DNA of 64,000 nt from Actinoplanes sp. TBRC 11911 (GTDB lineage: Bacteria; Actinomycetota; Actinomycetes; Mycobacteriales; Micromonosporaceae), in contig NZ_JABBNC010000004.1 of the NCBI RefSeq assembly GCF_012933445.1, positions 62,001 through 126,000 on the forward strand, read 5' to 3'. The notes under the pieces were generated by a model, which did no database searches, was not told where the DNA came from, and saw nothing but the letters and a program-made list of their open reading frames with translations. Positions within the stretch are counted from its first letter, which is position 1. The number at the start of each line of letters is the position of its first letter. The position numbers and the translations under genes were made by a program. Positions 33,370 through 41,840 of the stretch are shown here, piece by piece.

Positions 33370-34733
33370 TTGCGCAGCAACCTTCCGGCCCGTTCGCGCA
33401 GGATGTCGACGGCCGCGCCCGCGGCCGCCTCGGCCTTCGCCTCTTTCGCGTCGGTGGGCCCGAGCGCCCAGTCGGCGGTGTGCGCGGTGACCGGTTTCTT
33501 GCGCACCACGGCCTGGACGGCGAGCGGCTGCACCGCCCACCGGCCGGCGTCCCAGCGCAGCAGCCCGAGACACGCGGTGGACGCGGCGACCAGCGCGGGC
33601 GTGAGCGGCCCGGCCGCGGGCAGCCGGTCGAGATCGACCGCCAGCGAGACGCCGCCCAGGTCGAACGACGCGTCGCCGGCCGTGTAGCCCTCGAGGAGCA
33701 CCGGCTCGGCGATGGCGGCGGGGTGCCGGTCGAGCGCGGCCGCCGCCGGTGCGGTCACGCGGCCGAGCGACACGCGCGCGGTCGTGAACGGATCGGCCGG
33801 CTCGCCCGCCGCCGCGTGCGACTCGTCCCAGAGCAGGTCACCGGCCGGGGTAAGCAGCATGCCGGACAACTCGACGGCCCGCCGCTGCGCGAGCACCGTG
33901 CGCAGGACCGGGAACGACGCGAGCATCCGCCACGCGGACGGGCCGCTGATCGTGTCGACCTTCGGCGCGGCCACCGCGGCCCGCACCAGGCCGGTCCACC
34001 CGTCCGGGGTCTCCAGCAGGCCGTGCACCTGCACCTGGAAGACCGTGGGGTGTTCGTGCAGGTCGGCGCCGAGGATCAGCAGCCGGCCGTGGACCGGCTC
34101 GGTCGGCACCGTGGCGAACCCGTCCTGGGCGAGCAGCACGCCACGGGTCCAGAGGTCGGCCCAGCGACGCACCGGAACGCGTTCCAGCGTGGCGCCCGGC
34201 GCGCTGGCCCGCAGCTCGGCCGCGAACCCGTCGAGCAGGACCGCGAGCCGGCGCGACGACGGGTCGGCCCACAGCGCCTGGATGGCCTGCGAACCGGCGG
34301 CGGCCAGCTCGTGATCGACGCCGCGCCACCCGGCGATCGCCAGCTCGCGCAGCCAGGACCGCGCCCCGGCGAGCAAGCGGCCCGCCTGCGGTGGCGCGGC
34401 CGGGGCGGACCATCCCTCGCGGTCGCGGCCGGTCGCGGCGTCCACACCGGACAGCAGGGCGTCGTGGGCCGCGCCGAGCAGCGCGGTGCGCACGCCGGCC
34501 AGCACCGCGACGTGCTCGTCGGTCACCGTGCCCGCGATGATCTTGCCGATGGCGTCGGCGGCGGGACCGGCCAGCGGCGTTCCGCCGGCCGCCGTCGCCA
34601 GCGCGGACAGCGCGGCGGCGCCGGCCTCACCGATCCGGGCGAGCCCGTCGACGAGCACGTCGTCCAGGCCGTCCACCAGGGCCAGCGCGGCGTCCAGGCC
34701 GGCCGGGCGGGCGCGCAGGGCGTCGGCGAGCAT
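33366..34733 (-). CDS. Hypothetical partner of the MoxR/VWA system (DUF5691-like?)
   Basis: 455 residues, Ala/Leu-rich and mostly helical, with beta-rich stretches at HGRLLILGADLHEHPTVF and WRMLASFPVLRTVLAQRRA. It has no catalytic motif I can recognise. Position between a small SWIM-like gene and the VWA gene suggests the C-terminal part of a YehQ-type protein encoded as a separate gene. The DUF5691 name is a guess from context. Its ATG shares one base with the upstream stop (TGATG), and its own stop overlaps the VWA start, so production is coupled. Confidence 0.75.
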   Translation of the reverse strand: MLADALRARPAGLDAALALVDGLDDVLVDGLARIGEAGAAALSALATAAGGTPLAGPAADAIGKIIAGTVTDEHVAVLAGVRTALLGAAHDALLSGVDAATGRDREGWSAPAAPPQAGRLLAGARSWLRELAIAGWRGVDHELAAAGSQAIQALWADPSSRRLAVLLDGFAAELRASAPGATLERVPVRRWADLWTRGVLLAQDGFATVPTEPVHGRLLILGADLHEHPTVFQVQVHGLLETPDGWTGLVRAAVAAPKVDTISGPSAWRMLASFPVLRTVLAQRRAVELSGMLLTPAGDLLWDESHAAAGEPADPFTTARVSLGRVTAPAAAALDRHPAAIAEPVLLEGYTAGDASFDLGGVSLAVDLDRLPAAGPLTPALVAASTACLGLLRWDAGRWAVQPLAVQAVVRKKPVTAHTADWALGPTDAKEAKAEAAAGAAVDILRERAGRLLRK

Positions 34734-35230
34734 CAGCGCACCAGCCCGGCGGCGGGGAACCACTGCAGCTCGGGCATCGCCTCGGTGCTCGGCGGGAGCT
34801 CCAGATAGGTCAGGTGGCGCAGGAAGCCGGCGAACACATCGGCGGCCCGTGGCTCGGCGGAGGACGGCCGGATGCCGGCCCAGAGATCGTCGGCGCCGGG
34901 CGCGACGTCGGCCTTCAGATAGCGGGCGACGCGGTCGATGCCGTACTGCGTGACGGCGGCGTCGGCCAGCGCCCGCAGGTGATTGCAGGGATGGCTGCCG
35001 CCGAAACCGCCGCACGGGCGGTTGTTGTTGGTGCGGCAGCTCAGGCCGTGGTCGCCCGCGTTGATCGACGAGACGTAGACCCGGGCGGGATCGGACCCGC
35101 TCGACACCACGCCCGCCAAGCGGCCCTCGGTGAGCTCCACGAACGGCACCTTGGCCAGCTTGCGCGGCCGCACCGGCGCGATCACCGGTGCGGCACTGCG
35201 CCGTTCATACGTGACGCCCTCAACAGTCAC
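34733..35230 (-). CDS. SWIM-like zinc-finger protein (YehQ-like N-terminal part)
   Basis: 165 residues, first gene of the MoxR/VWA operon. It has LSCRTNNNRPCGGFGGSHPC followed by NHLRAL. The final C-x-H plus two preceding Cys resemble the CxC...CxH SWIM zinc finger, although the first pair is spaced C-x7-C rather than C-x-C. SWIM fingers bind DNA or proteins. E. coli YehQ carries one in a similar gene set. Upstream is about 70 bases of relatively AT-rich DNA that should contain the operon promoter. Confidence 0.75.
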   Translation of the reverse strand: MTVEGVTYERRSAAPVIAPVRPRKLAKVPFVELTEGRLAGVVSSGSDPARVYVSSINAGDHGLSCRTNNNRPCGGFGGSHPCNHLRALADAAVTQYGIDRVARYLKADVAPGADDLWAGIRPSSAEPRAADVFAGFLRHLTYLELPPSTEAMPELQWFPAAGLVR

Positions 35231-35299
35231 AACCAGACCCTCTTCTCCGAACCGGACCGACGAGTGGCCAAAGTTTTATCGGAGGGGTCTGACAAAAAA

Positions 35300-35605
35300 C
35301 TAACTGTCGAGGTCAGCGACCGGATAGACCGCGGAATCGTGGGCCGTGCGCGCGCCGATCCGCACGGTGTTCGCCTCGCCGCCCTCGGGACCGGGCCACC
35401 ACGCCGTCCACCAGCCGCCGGCCGCGCTGGTGTGCACCGTCCGGCCACCAGGCAGCAGGACGTCGATCGCGGTCACCTGAGGGCCGGCGAAGCCGACGAT
35501 GTGCGAGTACTGGCTCGCGCCGTCCCCCACCGAGCTCCGGGTCTCGACCGACACGATCCCGTTGGCCGGGGCGATCGGCGCCGCCGGCAGCAGCCGAAGG
35601 CCCGT
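35300..35605 (-). pseudogene. C-terminal remnant of a sigma-factor-associated protein
   Basis: About 100 codons open on the left strand, ending at 35300. The sequence RLLPAAPIAPANGIV...SQYSHIVGFAGPQVTAID, then GWWTAWWPGPEGG, looks like the end of the extracellular domain of the membrane protein often encoded beside ECF sigma factors. No start, membrane segment or N-terminal half remains. It joins directly to the broken sigma gene in another frame. Confidence 0.6.
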
Positions 35606-35916
35606 TCAAGATCGACTCGTGCGGCGGCACCCGCGGCGCCGTCCGGCACCACCGCCGGGTCCTGACCGGCCAGCCGCACGTCCAGGGCGCGACGTCGCAG
35701 CCAGGAACGGGACTGGTTGGCCATGGTCCGGCGGGCCACCGCGAACAGCCATGGCCGCGCGTCGTCGGGCACGTCGTCGAGCCGGCGCCACGCGGTCAGG
35801 AACACGGTCGAGACCACGTCCTCGGCCTCGCTCGGCGGAACCCGCCGCTCGACGAACCGAAGAAGATCGGCGTAGTTGTCGGCATGCAGCGACCGCAGCC
35901 TCTGCTCTCTTGTCAT
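35473..35916 (-). pseudogene. ECF sigma factor truncated after region 2
   Basis: The ATG at 35916 begins MTREQRLRSLHADNYADLLRF. Region 2 is intact (ERRVPPSEAEDVVSTVFLTAW, then DDARPWLFAVARRTMANQSR). After VDLERAFG the frame becomes nonsense (Arg/Ser/Pro-rich), and region 4, needed for -35 recognition, is absent. From about 35605 another frame continues as the tail of a different protein. A deletion between a sigma gene and its downstream partner explains both halves. A truncated region-2 protein might still be made and compete for RNA polymerase, but a pseudogene is the simpler view. Confidence 0.75.
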
Positions 35917-36032
35917 GCCCCGTACCTGTCCGGCACCCGGGCGGCTGTCACACCCGATTCACATCAGTCATGACCGGCAAACGCAGCGGTGCCCGCGACA
36001 TTCACAAACGGGCGCCCGGTAGGGTCCGGCAC

Positions 36033-36785
36033 ATGTGGATCATGGAGACCGTCGCCGGACGCCCGGCGTGGCGGCACACGCCGTCGGGAGTCGAGTTCCG
36101 GGCGGTCCCGGCCGGCACGTTCCGGATGGGCTTCTCGGACGACGAGCTGGACGCGGTACGCGCGATCGAGAAGAGTGGCGAGGCCGAGGACGATCTCACC
36201 CCGTTCTTCGAGGGGGCCGAGGAGGCGCGGCCGGTACGCGACGTCCGGGTCGACGCGTTCCTGATCGCCCGCTACCCGTTGACCGTCGCCCAGGTGCGTC
36301 ACTGGCTGCCCGGCTATCGCGACGAGTTCGCCCGCTCGGACACGAACGTGGCCCGCGTCACCGACGAGGGCCGGTTGCTCGACCTGCTGCCGTTCCGGCT
36401 GCCCACCGAGGCCGAATGGGAGTACGCGGCGCGCGGCGGCACCACCACGCTGACCTTCCGCGGCGACGCCAAGCCGGGCGCGGACCAGCTCATCGACGAC
36501 TTCGGCGACGAGGCCCGGACCGCCTACGCGGAGAACCCGTTCGGCCTGGCCGGCATGGGCTCGGCCGGCGAGTTGTGCGCCGACACCTGGATCCCCGGGT
36601 ACGCGGACGCTCCGGCGGACGCGCGTCCCCGCCTCGGCGCCGGACCACGGGTGACCCGGGGCGGTGCCGCCGATGTCTGGCCCTGGCAGCAGGCCGACGA
36701 GTGGCTGCTGCTGCTCGCGGCCTGCCGCTACGAGCAGGTCGAGCACTCCGCGATCCGCCCGGTGGCGCCGATCCCGCGGCTCTAG
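36033..36785 (+). CDS. Formylglycine-generating-enzyme (SUMF1)-fold protein
   Basis: 250 residues with the FGE/SUMF1 fold: VEFRAVPAGTFRMGFSDDE, FLIARYPLTVAQVRHWL, FRLPTEAEWEYAARGG and GPRVTRGGAADVWPW. True FGEs need a Cys pair near the C-terminus to bind copper and oxidise sulfatase Cys. Here the C-terminal half is divergent, with single Cys in GELCADTW and AACRYEQ, so activity is uncertain. No sulfatase is nearby. Its TAG stop shares CTAG with the convergent MFS gene stop. Confidence 0.82.
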   Translation: MWIMETVAGRPAWRHTPSGVEFRAVPAGTFRMGFSDDELDAVRAIEKSGEAEDDLTPFFEGAEEARPVRDVRVDAFLIARYPLTVAQVRHWLPGYRDEFARSDTNVARVTDEGRLLDLLPFRLPTEAEWEYAARGGTTTLTFRGDAKPGADQLIDDFGDEARTAYAENPFGLAGMGSAGELCADTWIPGYADAPADARPRLGAGPRVTRGGAADVWPWQQADEWLLLLAACRYEQVEHSAIRPVAPIPRL

Positions 36786-38224
36786 CGCGACGTGGCGACC
36801 GGCTGCTGCGGTGCCGCCGGGGTCACGGCCGGCTGCCGGCGATTGATCCGCAGGGCCAGCGCGGCGGCGGCCAGCACGCAGATCAGGGCCAGGTAGGCGA
36901 AGTCCCGGGTGCTGCTCGCGTACGCCGCGAGGCTCGTGCGCGACCCGAGGAAGGTGAAGAAGAGGGACCCGAAAATCGCCACCCCGGCCGCGTTGGCGAA
37001 CTGCTGTGTGGTGGTCAGCACCCCGGACGCCGCCCCCGCCTGGGTGGGCGACACGTTCGCCAGCACCGAGCCGATCAGGGCGAGGAACGCGAACCCGTTG
37101 CCGATCCCGACCAGCCCGGTCGCGGGCAGCAGCCAGGCGACCGTGATGTCGCCGCCCTTCACCTGCAACTCGACGATCATGAGGATCAGACCGGCCGCGA
37201 CCACCAGACCGCCGGCCGTGATGGCCTTCGGTCCCATCCGGGCCACCAGGTTGCGGCCGAGGACCGACACCACCGCGAAGAGGACGCCGAGCGGGAGGAA
37301 CGCGAGTCCGGCCTGCAACGCGGACAGGTGCAGGCCGCTCTGCCAGAGCAGCGTCAGCACCAGCGAGAAGCTGCCGAAGTAGCCCAGCCACAGCGCGTTG
37401 GCGGGCAGGCCGACCGCGAACGCCCGGCTGCGGAACAGATTCAGGTCCAGCACCGGCTCCGGGAAGCGGCGCTCCCACCACAGCGTGAAGACGAACAGCG
37501 GGATCGCGGCCGCCATGATGAGGAAGAACCAGAACGGCCAACCCTCGTCGCGACCGAGGATCAGCGGCGCCAGCACGAGCCCGAGCGAGCCCGCGATGCC
37601 GATGGCGCCGACCGCGTCGAAGCGGTGCCGGGCGGAGCGCTCGTGCTGCGGCAGCAGACGGGTCGCGGCGATGAACGCGATGATGCTGACCGGCACGTTG
37701 ACCAGGAAGATCGGACGCCAGTTCCACCCGAACAGGTTGGCCTGGATGAGGATGCCGCCGAGGATCTGACCGGCGACGCCGCCCAGCGCCAGGGTCATGC
37801 CGAACCAGGACATCGCCTTGGGCCGCTCGTGCGCCGGGAACGACCGCGTGATCAGCGCCAGCACCTGCGGCACCATCACCGCGCCGGTCAGGCCCTGCAG
37901 CAGCCGGGCGGCGATCAGCTGACCGGGCGACTGGGCGATGCCGCACAGCAGCGAGGCGAGGCCGAAGGAGAGGAGGCCGATGAGGAACATCCGCCGGTGG
38001 CCGATCTGGTCGCCGAGGCGCCCGCCGATCACCATGCCGCTGGCGTAGGTGAACGCGTATCCGCCGACCACGAGTTCGAGGGCGGCGGATCCCGCGTTCA
38101 GATCGTGTTGTAAGGACGGCGCGGCCACGTTGACCACGTTGAAGTCGAACAAAGTCATGAACGACGCGGTCAGTACGGCGGGCAGCATGGCCCAGCGACG
38201 TGGAAACGTCTGATCATTCGTCAC
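36782..38224 (-). CDS. MFS drug exporter, DHA2 (EmrB/QacA) family, copy 1
   Basis: 480 residues with 14 predicted membrane helices. Motifs are LFDFNVVNVAAPSLQHDL in helix 1 (the DHA2 D1 site), GGRLGDQIGHRRMF (motif A) and GLTGAVMVPQVLALI (motif B/C region). It should exchange protons for hydrophobic drugs or metabolites. It is very similar to the next gene over its whole length, so they are tandem duplicates, 78 bases apart and co-oriented behind the XRE regulator gene. Confidence 0.93.
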   Translation of the reverse strand: MTNDQTFPRRWAMLPAVLTASFMTLFDFNVVNVAAPSLQHDLNAGSAALELVVGGYAFTYASGMVIGGRLGDQIGHRRMFLIGLLSFGLASLLCGIAQSPGQLIAARLLQGLTGAVMVPQVLALITRSFPAHERPKAMSWFGMTLALGGVAGQILGGILIQANLFGWNWRPIFLVNVPVSIIAFIAATRLLPQHERSARHRFDAVGAIGIAGSLGLVLAPLILGRDEGWPFWFFLIMAAAIPLFVFTLWWERRFPEPVLDLNLFRSRAFAVGLPANALWLGYFGSFSLVLTLLWQSGLHLSALQAGLAFLPLGVLFAVVSVLGRNLVARMGPKAITAGGLVVAAGLILMIVELQVKGGDITVAWLLPATGLVGIGNGFAFLALIGSVLANVSPTQAGAASGVLTTTQQFANAAGVAIFGSLFFTFLGSRTSLAAYASSTRDFAYLALICVLAAAALALRINRRQPAVTPAAPQQPVATSR

Positions 38225-38302
38225 CCGACCGACGCTATGTCGCGCCCGGCCTTACCTGCGCTGCTCAGCGGCCGTTAGGAGGCCGATCACAGGCGACTCC
38301 GA

Positions 38303-39736
38303 TCACACTCGCTGCGCCTCCGGCTCGCGGATCGGCGCCACCGGCTGCCGCCGGCGGATCAGGGCCGCCAGCACCGCCGTCGCCAGCACACAGATCAGGG
38401 CGAGGTAGAAGTAGCGTTCGGTGCTTTGCGCGTACGCGGTGAGGTCGCTCCGATCGCCGAGGAAGGCGAAGAAGATCGACCCGAGGATCGCGACGCCGGC
38501 CGCGCTGGCGAACTGCTGTGTCGTGGTCAGCACCCCGGCCGCCGCACCGGCCTGGGTGGGCGCCACGTTGGCCAGCACCGAGCCGATCAGCGAGAGGAAG
38601 GCCATCCCGGAGCCGGCCCCCATGACGGCGGTGGGCACCAGCAGCCAGACCACCGAGATGTCACCGCCCTTCACGTGCAGCTCGACGATGATCGCGACCA
38701 GGCAGAGCGCGATCAGCAGCGCGCCGACGCTCACCGCCCAGGCACCCAGCCGGGTCACCACCGGGCGGCCGAAGACCGAGGTCAGGCCGAACACCACGCC
38801 CAGCGGCAGGAACGCCAGGCCGCCCTGCAGCGCGGACAGGTGCAGTCCGGCCTGGTACAGCAGCGTGAGGACGAAGAAGACGCTGCCGAAGTACGCCATG
38901 AACGCCGCGTTGGCGGGCAGCCCGACCGCGAACGCCCGGCTGCGGAACAGGCCGACGTCCAGCACCGGCTCCGGGAAGCGGCGCTCCCACCAGAGCGTGG
39001 CCACGAAGACCGGGATCGCGGCCACCATCATGACGAAGAGCCACGCGGGCCAGCCCTGCTCGCGGCCGAGGATCAGCGGGAACAGCACGAGCCCGAGCGA
39101 TCCGGCGAGGCCGATCGCGCCGAGTACGTCGAAGCGGTGCCGGGCGGGCGCCTCGTGGTGCGGCAGCAGTCGCACGGCGGCGATGAACGCGACGATGCTG
39201 ACCGGCACGTTGACCAGGAAGATGGTCCGCCAGTCGAGCCCGAACAGGTCGGCCTGGATCAGCACGCCGCCGAGGACCTGGCCGGCGATCGAGCCCAGCG
39301 CGAGGGTCACCCCGAACCACGACATCGCCTTGGGCCGCTCGTGCGCCGGGAACGTCCTGGTGATCAGTGCCAGCACCTGCGGCGCCATCACCGCGCCGGT
39401 CAGGCCCTGCAGCAGCCGCGCGGCGACCAGCTGGCCGGGCGACTGGGCGATGCCGCACAGCAGCGAGGCGATCGCGAAGGTGGTGATGCCGATGAGGAAC
39501 ATGCGCCGGTGGCCCAGCTGGTCGCCGAGGCGTCCGCCGGTCACCATGCCGGCGGCGTAGGTGAACGCGTAACCCCCGACGACCAGCTCGAGGGAGGCGG
39601 GACCGGCGTGCAGGTCGTGCTGTAGCGAGGGGGCTGCCACATTGACGACGTTGAAGTCGAACAGCGTCATGAAAGATGCGGTCAGCACCGCCGGCAGCAT
39701 GGCCCAGCGGCGCGGATAGCTCTGGTCGATCGTCAC
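38303..39736 (-). CDS. MFS drug exporter, DHA2 family, copy 2
   Basis: 477 residues, a paralogue of the downstream exporter: long stretches such as the first 35 residues and GIAQSPGQL...AARLLQGLTGAVM are shared almost unchanged, while the C-terminal tails differ. It has the same DHA2 motifs and 14 helices. It is the nearer of the two to the XRE regulator gene (61 bases), suggesting a regulator-exporter-exporter transcript. Substrates may have diverged. Confidence 0.93.
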   Translation of the reverse strand: MTIDQSYPRRWAMLPAVLTASFMTLFDFNVVNVAAPSLQHDLHAGPASLELVVGGYAFTYAAGMVTGGRLGDQLGHRRMFLIGITTFAIASLLCGIAQSPGQLVAARLLQGLTGAVMAPQVLALITRTFPAHERPKAMSWFGVTLALGSIAGQVLGGVLIQADLFGLDWRTIFLVNVPVSIVAFIAAVRLLPHHEAPARHRFDVLGAIGLAGSLGLVLFPLILGREQGWPAWLFVMMVAAIPVFVATLWWERRFPEPVLDVGLFRSRAFAVGLPANAAFMAYFGSVFFVLTLLYQAGLHLSALQGGLAFLPLGVVFGLTSVFGRPVVTRLGAWAVSVGALLIALCLVAIIVELHVKGGDISVVWLLVPTAVMGAGSGMAFLSLIGSVLANVAPTQAGAAAGVLTTTQQFASAAGVAILGSIFFAFLGDRSDLTAYAQSTERYFYLALICVLATAVLAALIRRRQPVAPIREPEAQRV

Positions 39737-39797
39737 CCGGGCGACGCTACGAGTCTCGCGGGACAGTTACCTGGCTCAGCGATGGCCAGGATCCCGG

Positions 39798-40628
39798 TCA
39801 CACCGGCCGGGACATCTCCTCGTGCCAGGCGCGCTCGTCGGCGGAACCCGGCTCCGGCGTGAACACCACCAGCAGCTGGCCATCGGCGTGCTGGACCTCC
39901 AGGCTCTCCACGCCGAACTCCAGCAGCCCGGCCCGCGGGTGCCGGAGCCGCTTACGGCGCCGGTCGGCCAGCGAGACCGTCTGATCCTGCCAGACCCGGC
40001 TGAAGAGCTCGCTCGAGGCGCTCAGCTCGTCGATCAGGGTGCCGACACTGCCACCCGGCTGCTGCCTCCCGCTGCGCAGCCGCGTCTTGCCGATCATCTC
40101 GGACGCGACCGCTGTCCAGTCGTCGCCGTGCAGCTCACGTGCCCGCGGATCGGTCATCATCCACCGCAGACCATTTCCCCCGTACGCGTTGAGCCCGTCA
40201 TACAACCGCAGGGCGGCGTCGTTGATGGCGAGCACGTCCATGCCGGTGCGCATCAGAACGGCCGGCATGTCGCCCAGTGCCCGCATCAGGTGACGGGTCT
40301 CCGGGCGTACGACCGCCGGGGTCTCGATCTTGGGTTTGACCGGCGCGGCAAGACGGTGCAGGTACGCCCGGTCGGCCTCGGGCAGGCACAGCGCGCGGGC
40401 GAGCGCGTCCAGCACGCCGGGTGAGGCGCTGGCGTGCCGGCCCTGTTCCAGGCGCGTGTAGTAGTCGACGCTCACGCCGGCCAGCTCGGCCAGCTCCTCG
40501 CGGCGCAGGCCCTGGACGCGGCGGCGGCGCGCGCTGACGACACCGGCCTTGTGCGGGTCGAGCCGCGCGCGACGGGATCGGAGGAAATCGCCCAGCTCGA
40601 CGTTCGGCCGGACCGCGGTGGCTTGCAT
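39798..40628 (-). CDS. XRE-family regulator with MmyB-like ligand domain
   Basis: 276 residues. The helix-turn-helix has LRREELAELAGVSVDYYTRLEQGRH, followed by ASPGVLDALARALCL, the standard actinobacterial MmyB-type start. The C-terminal half (MPAVLMRTGMDVLAIND, then a PAS-like domain) binds fatty acids or similar ligands in relatives. The frame is open to 40709, but ATG 40628 fits the family. Probably controls the two downstream MFS exporters and perhaps the divergent SDR cassette. Confidence 0.9.
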   Translation of the reverse strand: MQATAVRPNVELGDFLRSRRARLDPHKAGVVSARRRRVQGLRREELAELAGVSVDYYTRLEQGRHASASPGVLDALARALCLPEADRAYLHRLAAPVKPKIETPAVVRPETRHLMRALGDMPAVLMRTGMDVLAINDAALRLYDGLNAYGGNGLRWMMTDPRARELHGDDWTAVASEMIGKTRLRSGRQQPGGSVGTLIDELSASSELFSRVWQDQTVSLADRRRKRLRHPRAGLLEFGVESLEVQHADGQLLVVFTPEPGSADERAWHEEMSRPV

Positions 40629-40677
40629 GCCCGCAAGCCTACGTTTGTGCGCCGTGCCACTAACCGTTGGCGAATAG

Positions 40678-40692
40678 TAGACCGTTCGTCTA
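40678..40692. promoter_or_regulatory. Operator candidate in the SDR promoter
   Basis: TAGAC-CGTTC-GTCTA is a perfect dyad 41 bases before the SDR start. A related half-site (CGGTCGTCTA on the reverse strand) lies just upstream of the TetR gene at 41812-41826, suggesting one regulator for both. Confidence 0.5.
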
Positions 40693-40733
40693 GTTTCGTC
40701 GGCAGGCACAAACTTCCAGGTAGGGGACTTGGC

Positions 40734-41444
40734 ATGAGCAACGAATACGGACCCAAGGTGGCCCTCATCACCGGCGCTTCGCAGGGCATCGGGGCGGGAC
40801 TCGTCGAGGCGTACCGCAAGCTGGGTTTTGCCGTGGTGGCGAACTCGCGGAACATCGCGCCGTCGCCGGACCCGCTGGTGCTGGCGGTGCCCGGTGACGT
40901 GGCCGACCCGGCCGTCGGGCGCCGGATCGTCGAGCTGGCGTTAGAGCGGTTCGGGCGCATAGACACGGTCGTCAACAACGCGGGCATCTTCATCGCGAAG
41001 CCGTTCACCGAGTACACGGCCGAGGACTACGCGCGGACCATCGCGACCAACGTCAACGGGTTCTTCAACGTGACGCAGCCGGCGATCGCGGCGATGACCG
41101 AGGGCGGCCACGTGGTGAGCATCACGACGACCCTCGCGGAGAACGTCGACCAGAACGTCCCGTCGGTGCTCGCCGCGCTGACCAAGGGCGGGCTGAACGC
41201 GGCGACCAAGTCGCTCGCGGTCGAGTACGCGAAGAAGGGCATCCGGGTCAACGCGGTCTCGCCCGGCTTCATCAAGACGCCGCTGAACCCGCCGGAGATC
41301 CGCGACTTCCTGTCCGGACTCGTCCCGACCGGTGCGATGGGTGAGATCGCGGACATCGCCGAGGCGGTGACCTACCTGGAGAACGCCGGCTACGTGACCG
41401 GCGAGATCCTGCACGTCGACGGCGGCCAGGTGGCGGGTCACTGA
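40734..41444 (+). CDS. SDR-family oxidoreductase lacking the usual catalytic Tyr
   Basis: 236 residues with the Rossmann fold: LITGASQGIGAGL (NAD(P) binding), VVNNAGIF and GIRVNAVSPGFIKT. The normal YxxxK active site appears as AALTK in SVLAALTKGG, so the Lys is kept but the catalytic Tyr is Ala. Ser of the triad is present (SITTTL). Related SDRs with L-T-K in this position exist, so this may be a natural variant with other chemistry. ATG 40734 with AGGGGA upstream. One base separates its stop from the next start. Confidence 0.9.
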   Translation: MSNEYGPKVALITGASQGIGAGLVEAYRKLGFAVVANSRNIAPSPDPLVLAVPGDVADPAVGRRIVELALERFGRIDTVVNNAGIFIAKPFTEYTAEDYARTIATNVNGFFNVTQPAIAAMTEGGHVVSITTTLAENVDQNVPSVLAALTKGGLNAATKSLAVEYAKKGIRVNAVSPGFIKTPLNPPEIRDFLSGLVPTGAMGEIADIAEAVTYLENAGYVTGEILHVDGGQVAGH

Positions 41445-41445
41445 C

Positions 41446-41814
41446 ATGAACGACGAGGAGAAGGTGCTGACCGACGTCCTCGACCGGTGGGCGGCCGAGG
41501 TCGACGCCCACCAGCCGGAACGGGTCGCGATGCTGTTCACCGAGGACGCGATCTTCCAGGGACTGCATCCGTATTCGGTGGGCCGGGCCGGGGTCGCGGC
41601 GTACTACGACAGCCAGCCGCTCGGCATGGTCGCCCGGTATCGGCTGCTGGAGACGCGGCGGCCGGCCGACGGCGTCATCCTCGGGTACGCCTACGTGGAG
41701 TTCTTCTTCACCGACCGGGAGCCGGTCCGGGTCAACCTGACCGTGCTGCTGCGCCACGACGGTGACGACTGGAAGGTGGCGCACTACCAGGTGAGCCGCG
41801 CCACGGGGCAATAG
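41446..41814 (+). CDS. SnoaL/SgcJ-like NTF2-fold protein
   Basis: 122 residues with an NTF2-like alpha+beta cone: WAAEVDAHQPERVAMLFTED, AIFQGLHPYSVGRAGVAAYY and WKVAHYQVSRATG. Proteins of this group (SgcJ/EcaC) are small-molecule isomerases, cyclases or binding proteins. Co-translated with the SDR, so the pair likely handles one substrate, possibly under the TetR regulator that follows. Confidence 0.85.
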   Translation: MNDEEKVLTDVLDRWAAEVDAHQPERVAMLFTEDAIFQGLHPYSVGRAGVAAYYDSQPLGMVARYRLLETRRPADGVILGYAYVEFFFTDREPVRVNLTVLLRHDGDDWKVAHYQVSRATGQ

Positions 41815-41826
41815 ACGACCGACTAG
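41812..41826. promoter_or_regulatory. Operator candidate upstream of the TetR gene
   Basis: TAGACGACCGACTAG is an imperfect dyad (reverse strand CTAGTCGGTCGTCTA) sharing CGxTCGTCTA with the SDR promoter dyad at 40678. It sits 14 bases before the TetR start and spans the end of the SnoaL gene. Confidence 0.45.
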
Positions 41827-41840
41827 CTAGAGTGGATGCC

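Noticed and set aside
27643-33687. A 2014-codon open frame on the plus strand
   Set aside because: It runs antisense to the DUF5682, MoxR and VWA genes, all with clear motifs. It is a high-GC shadow rich in Arg, Gly, His and Val.
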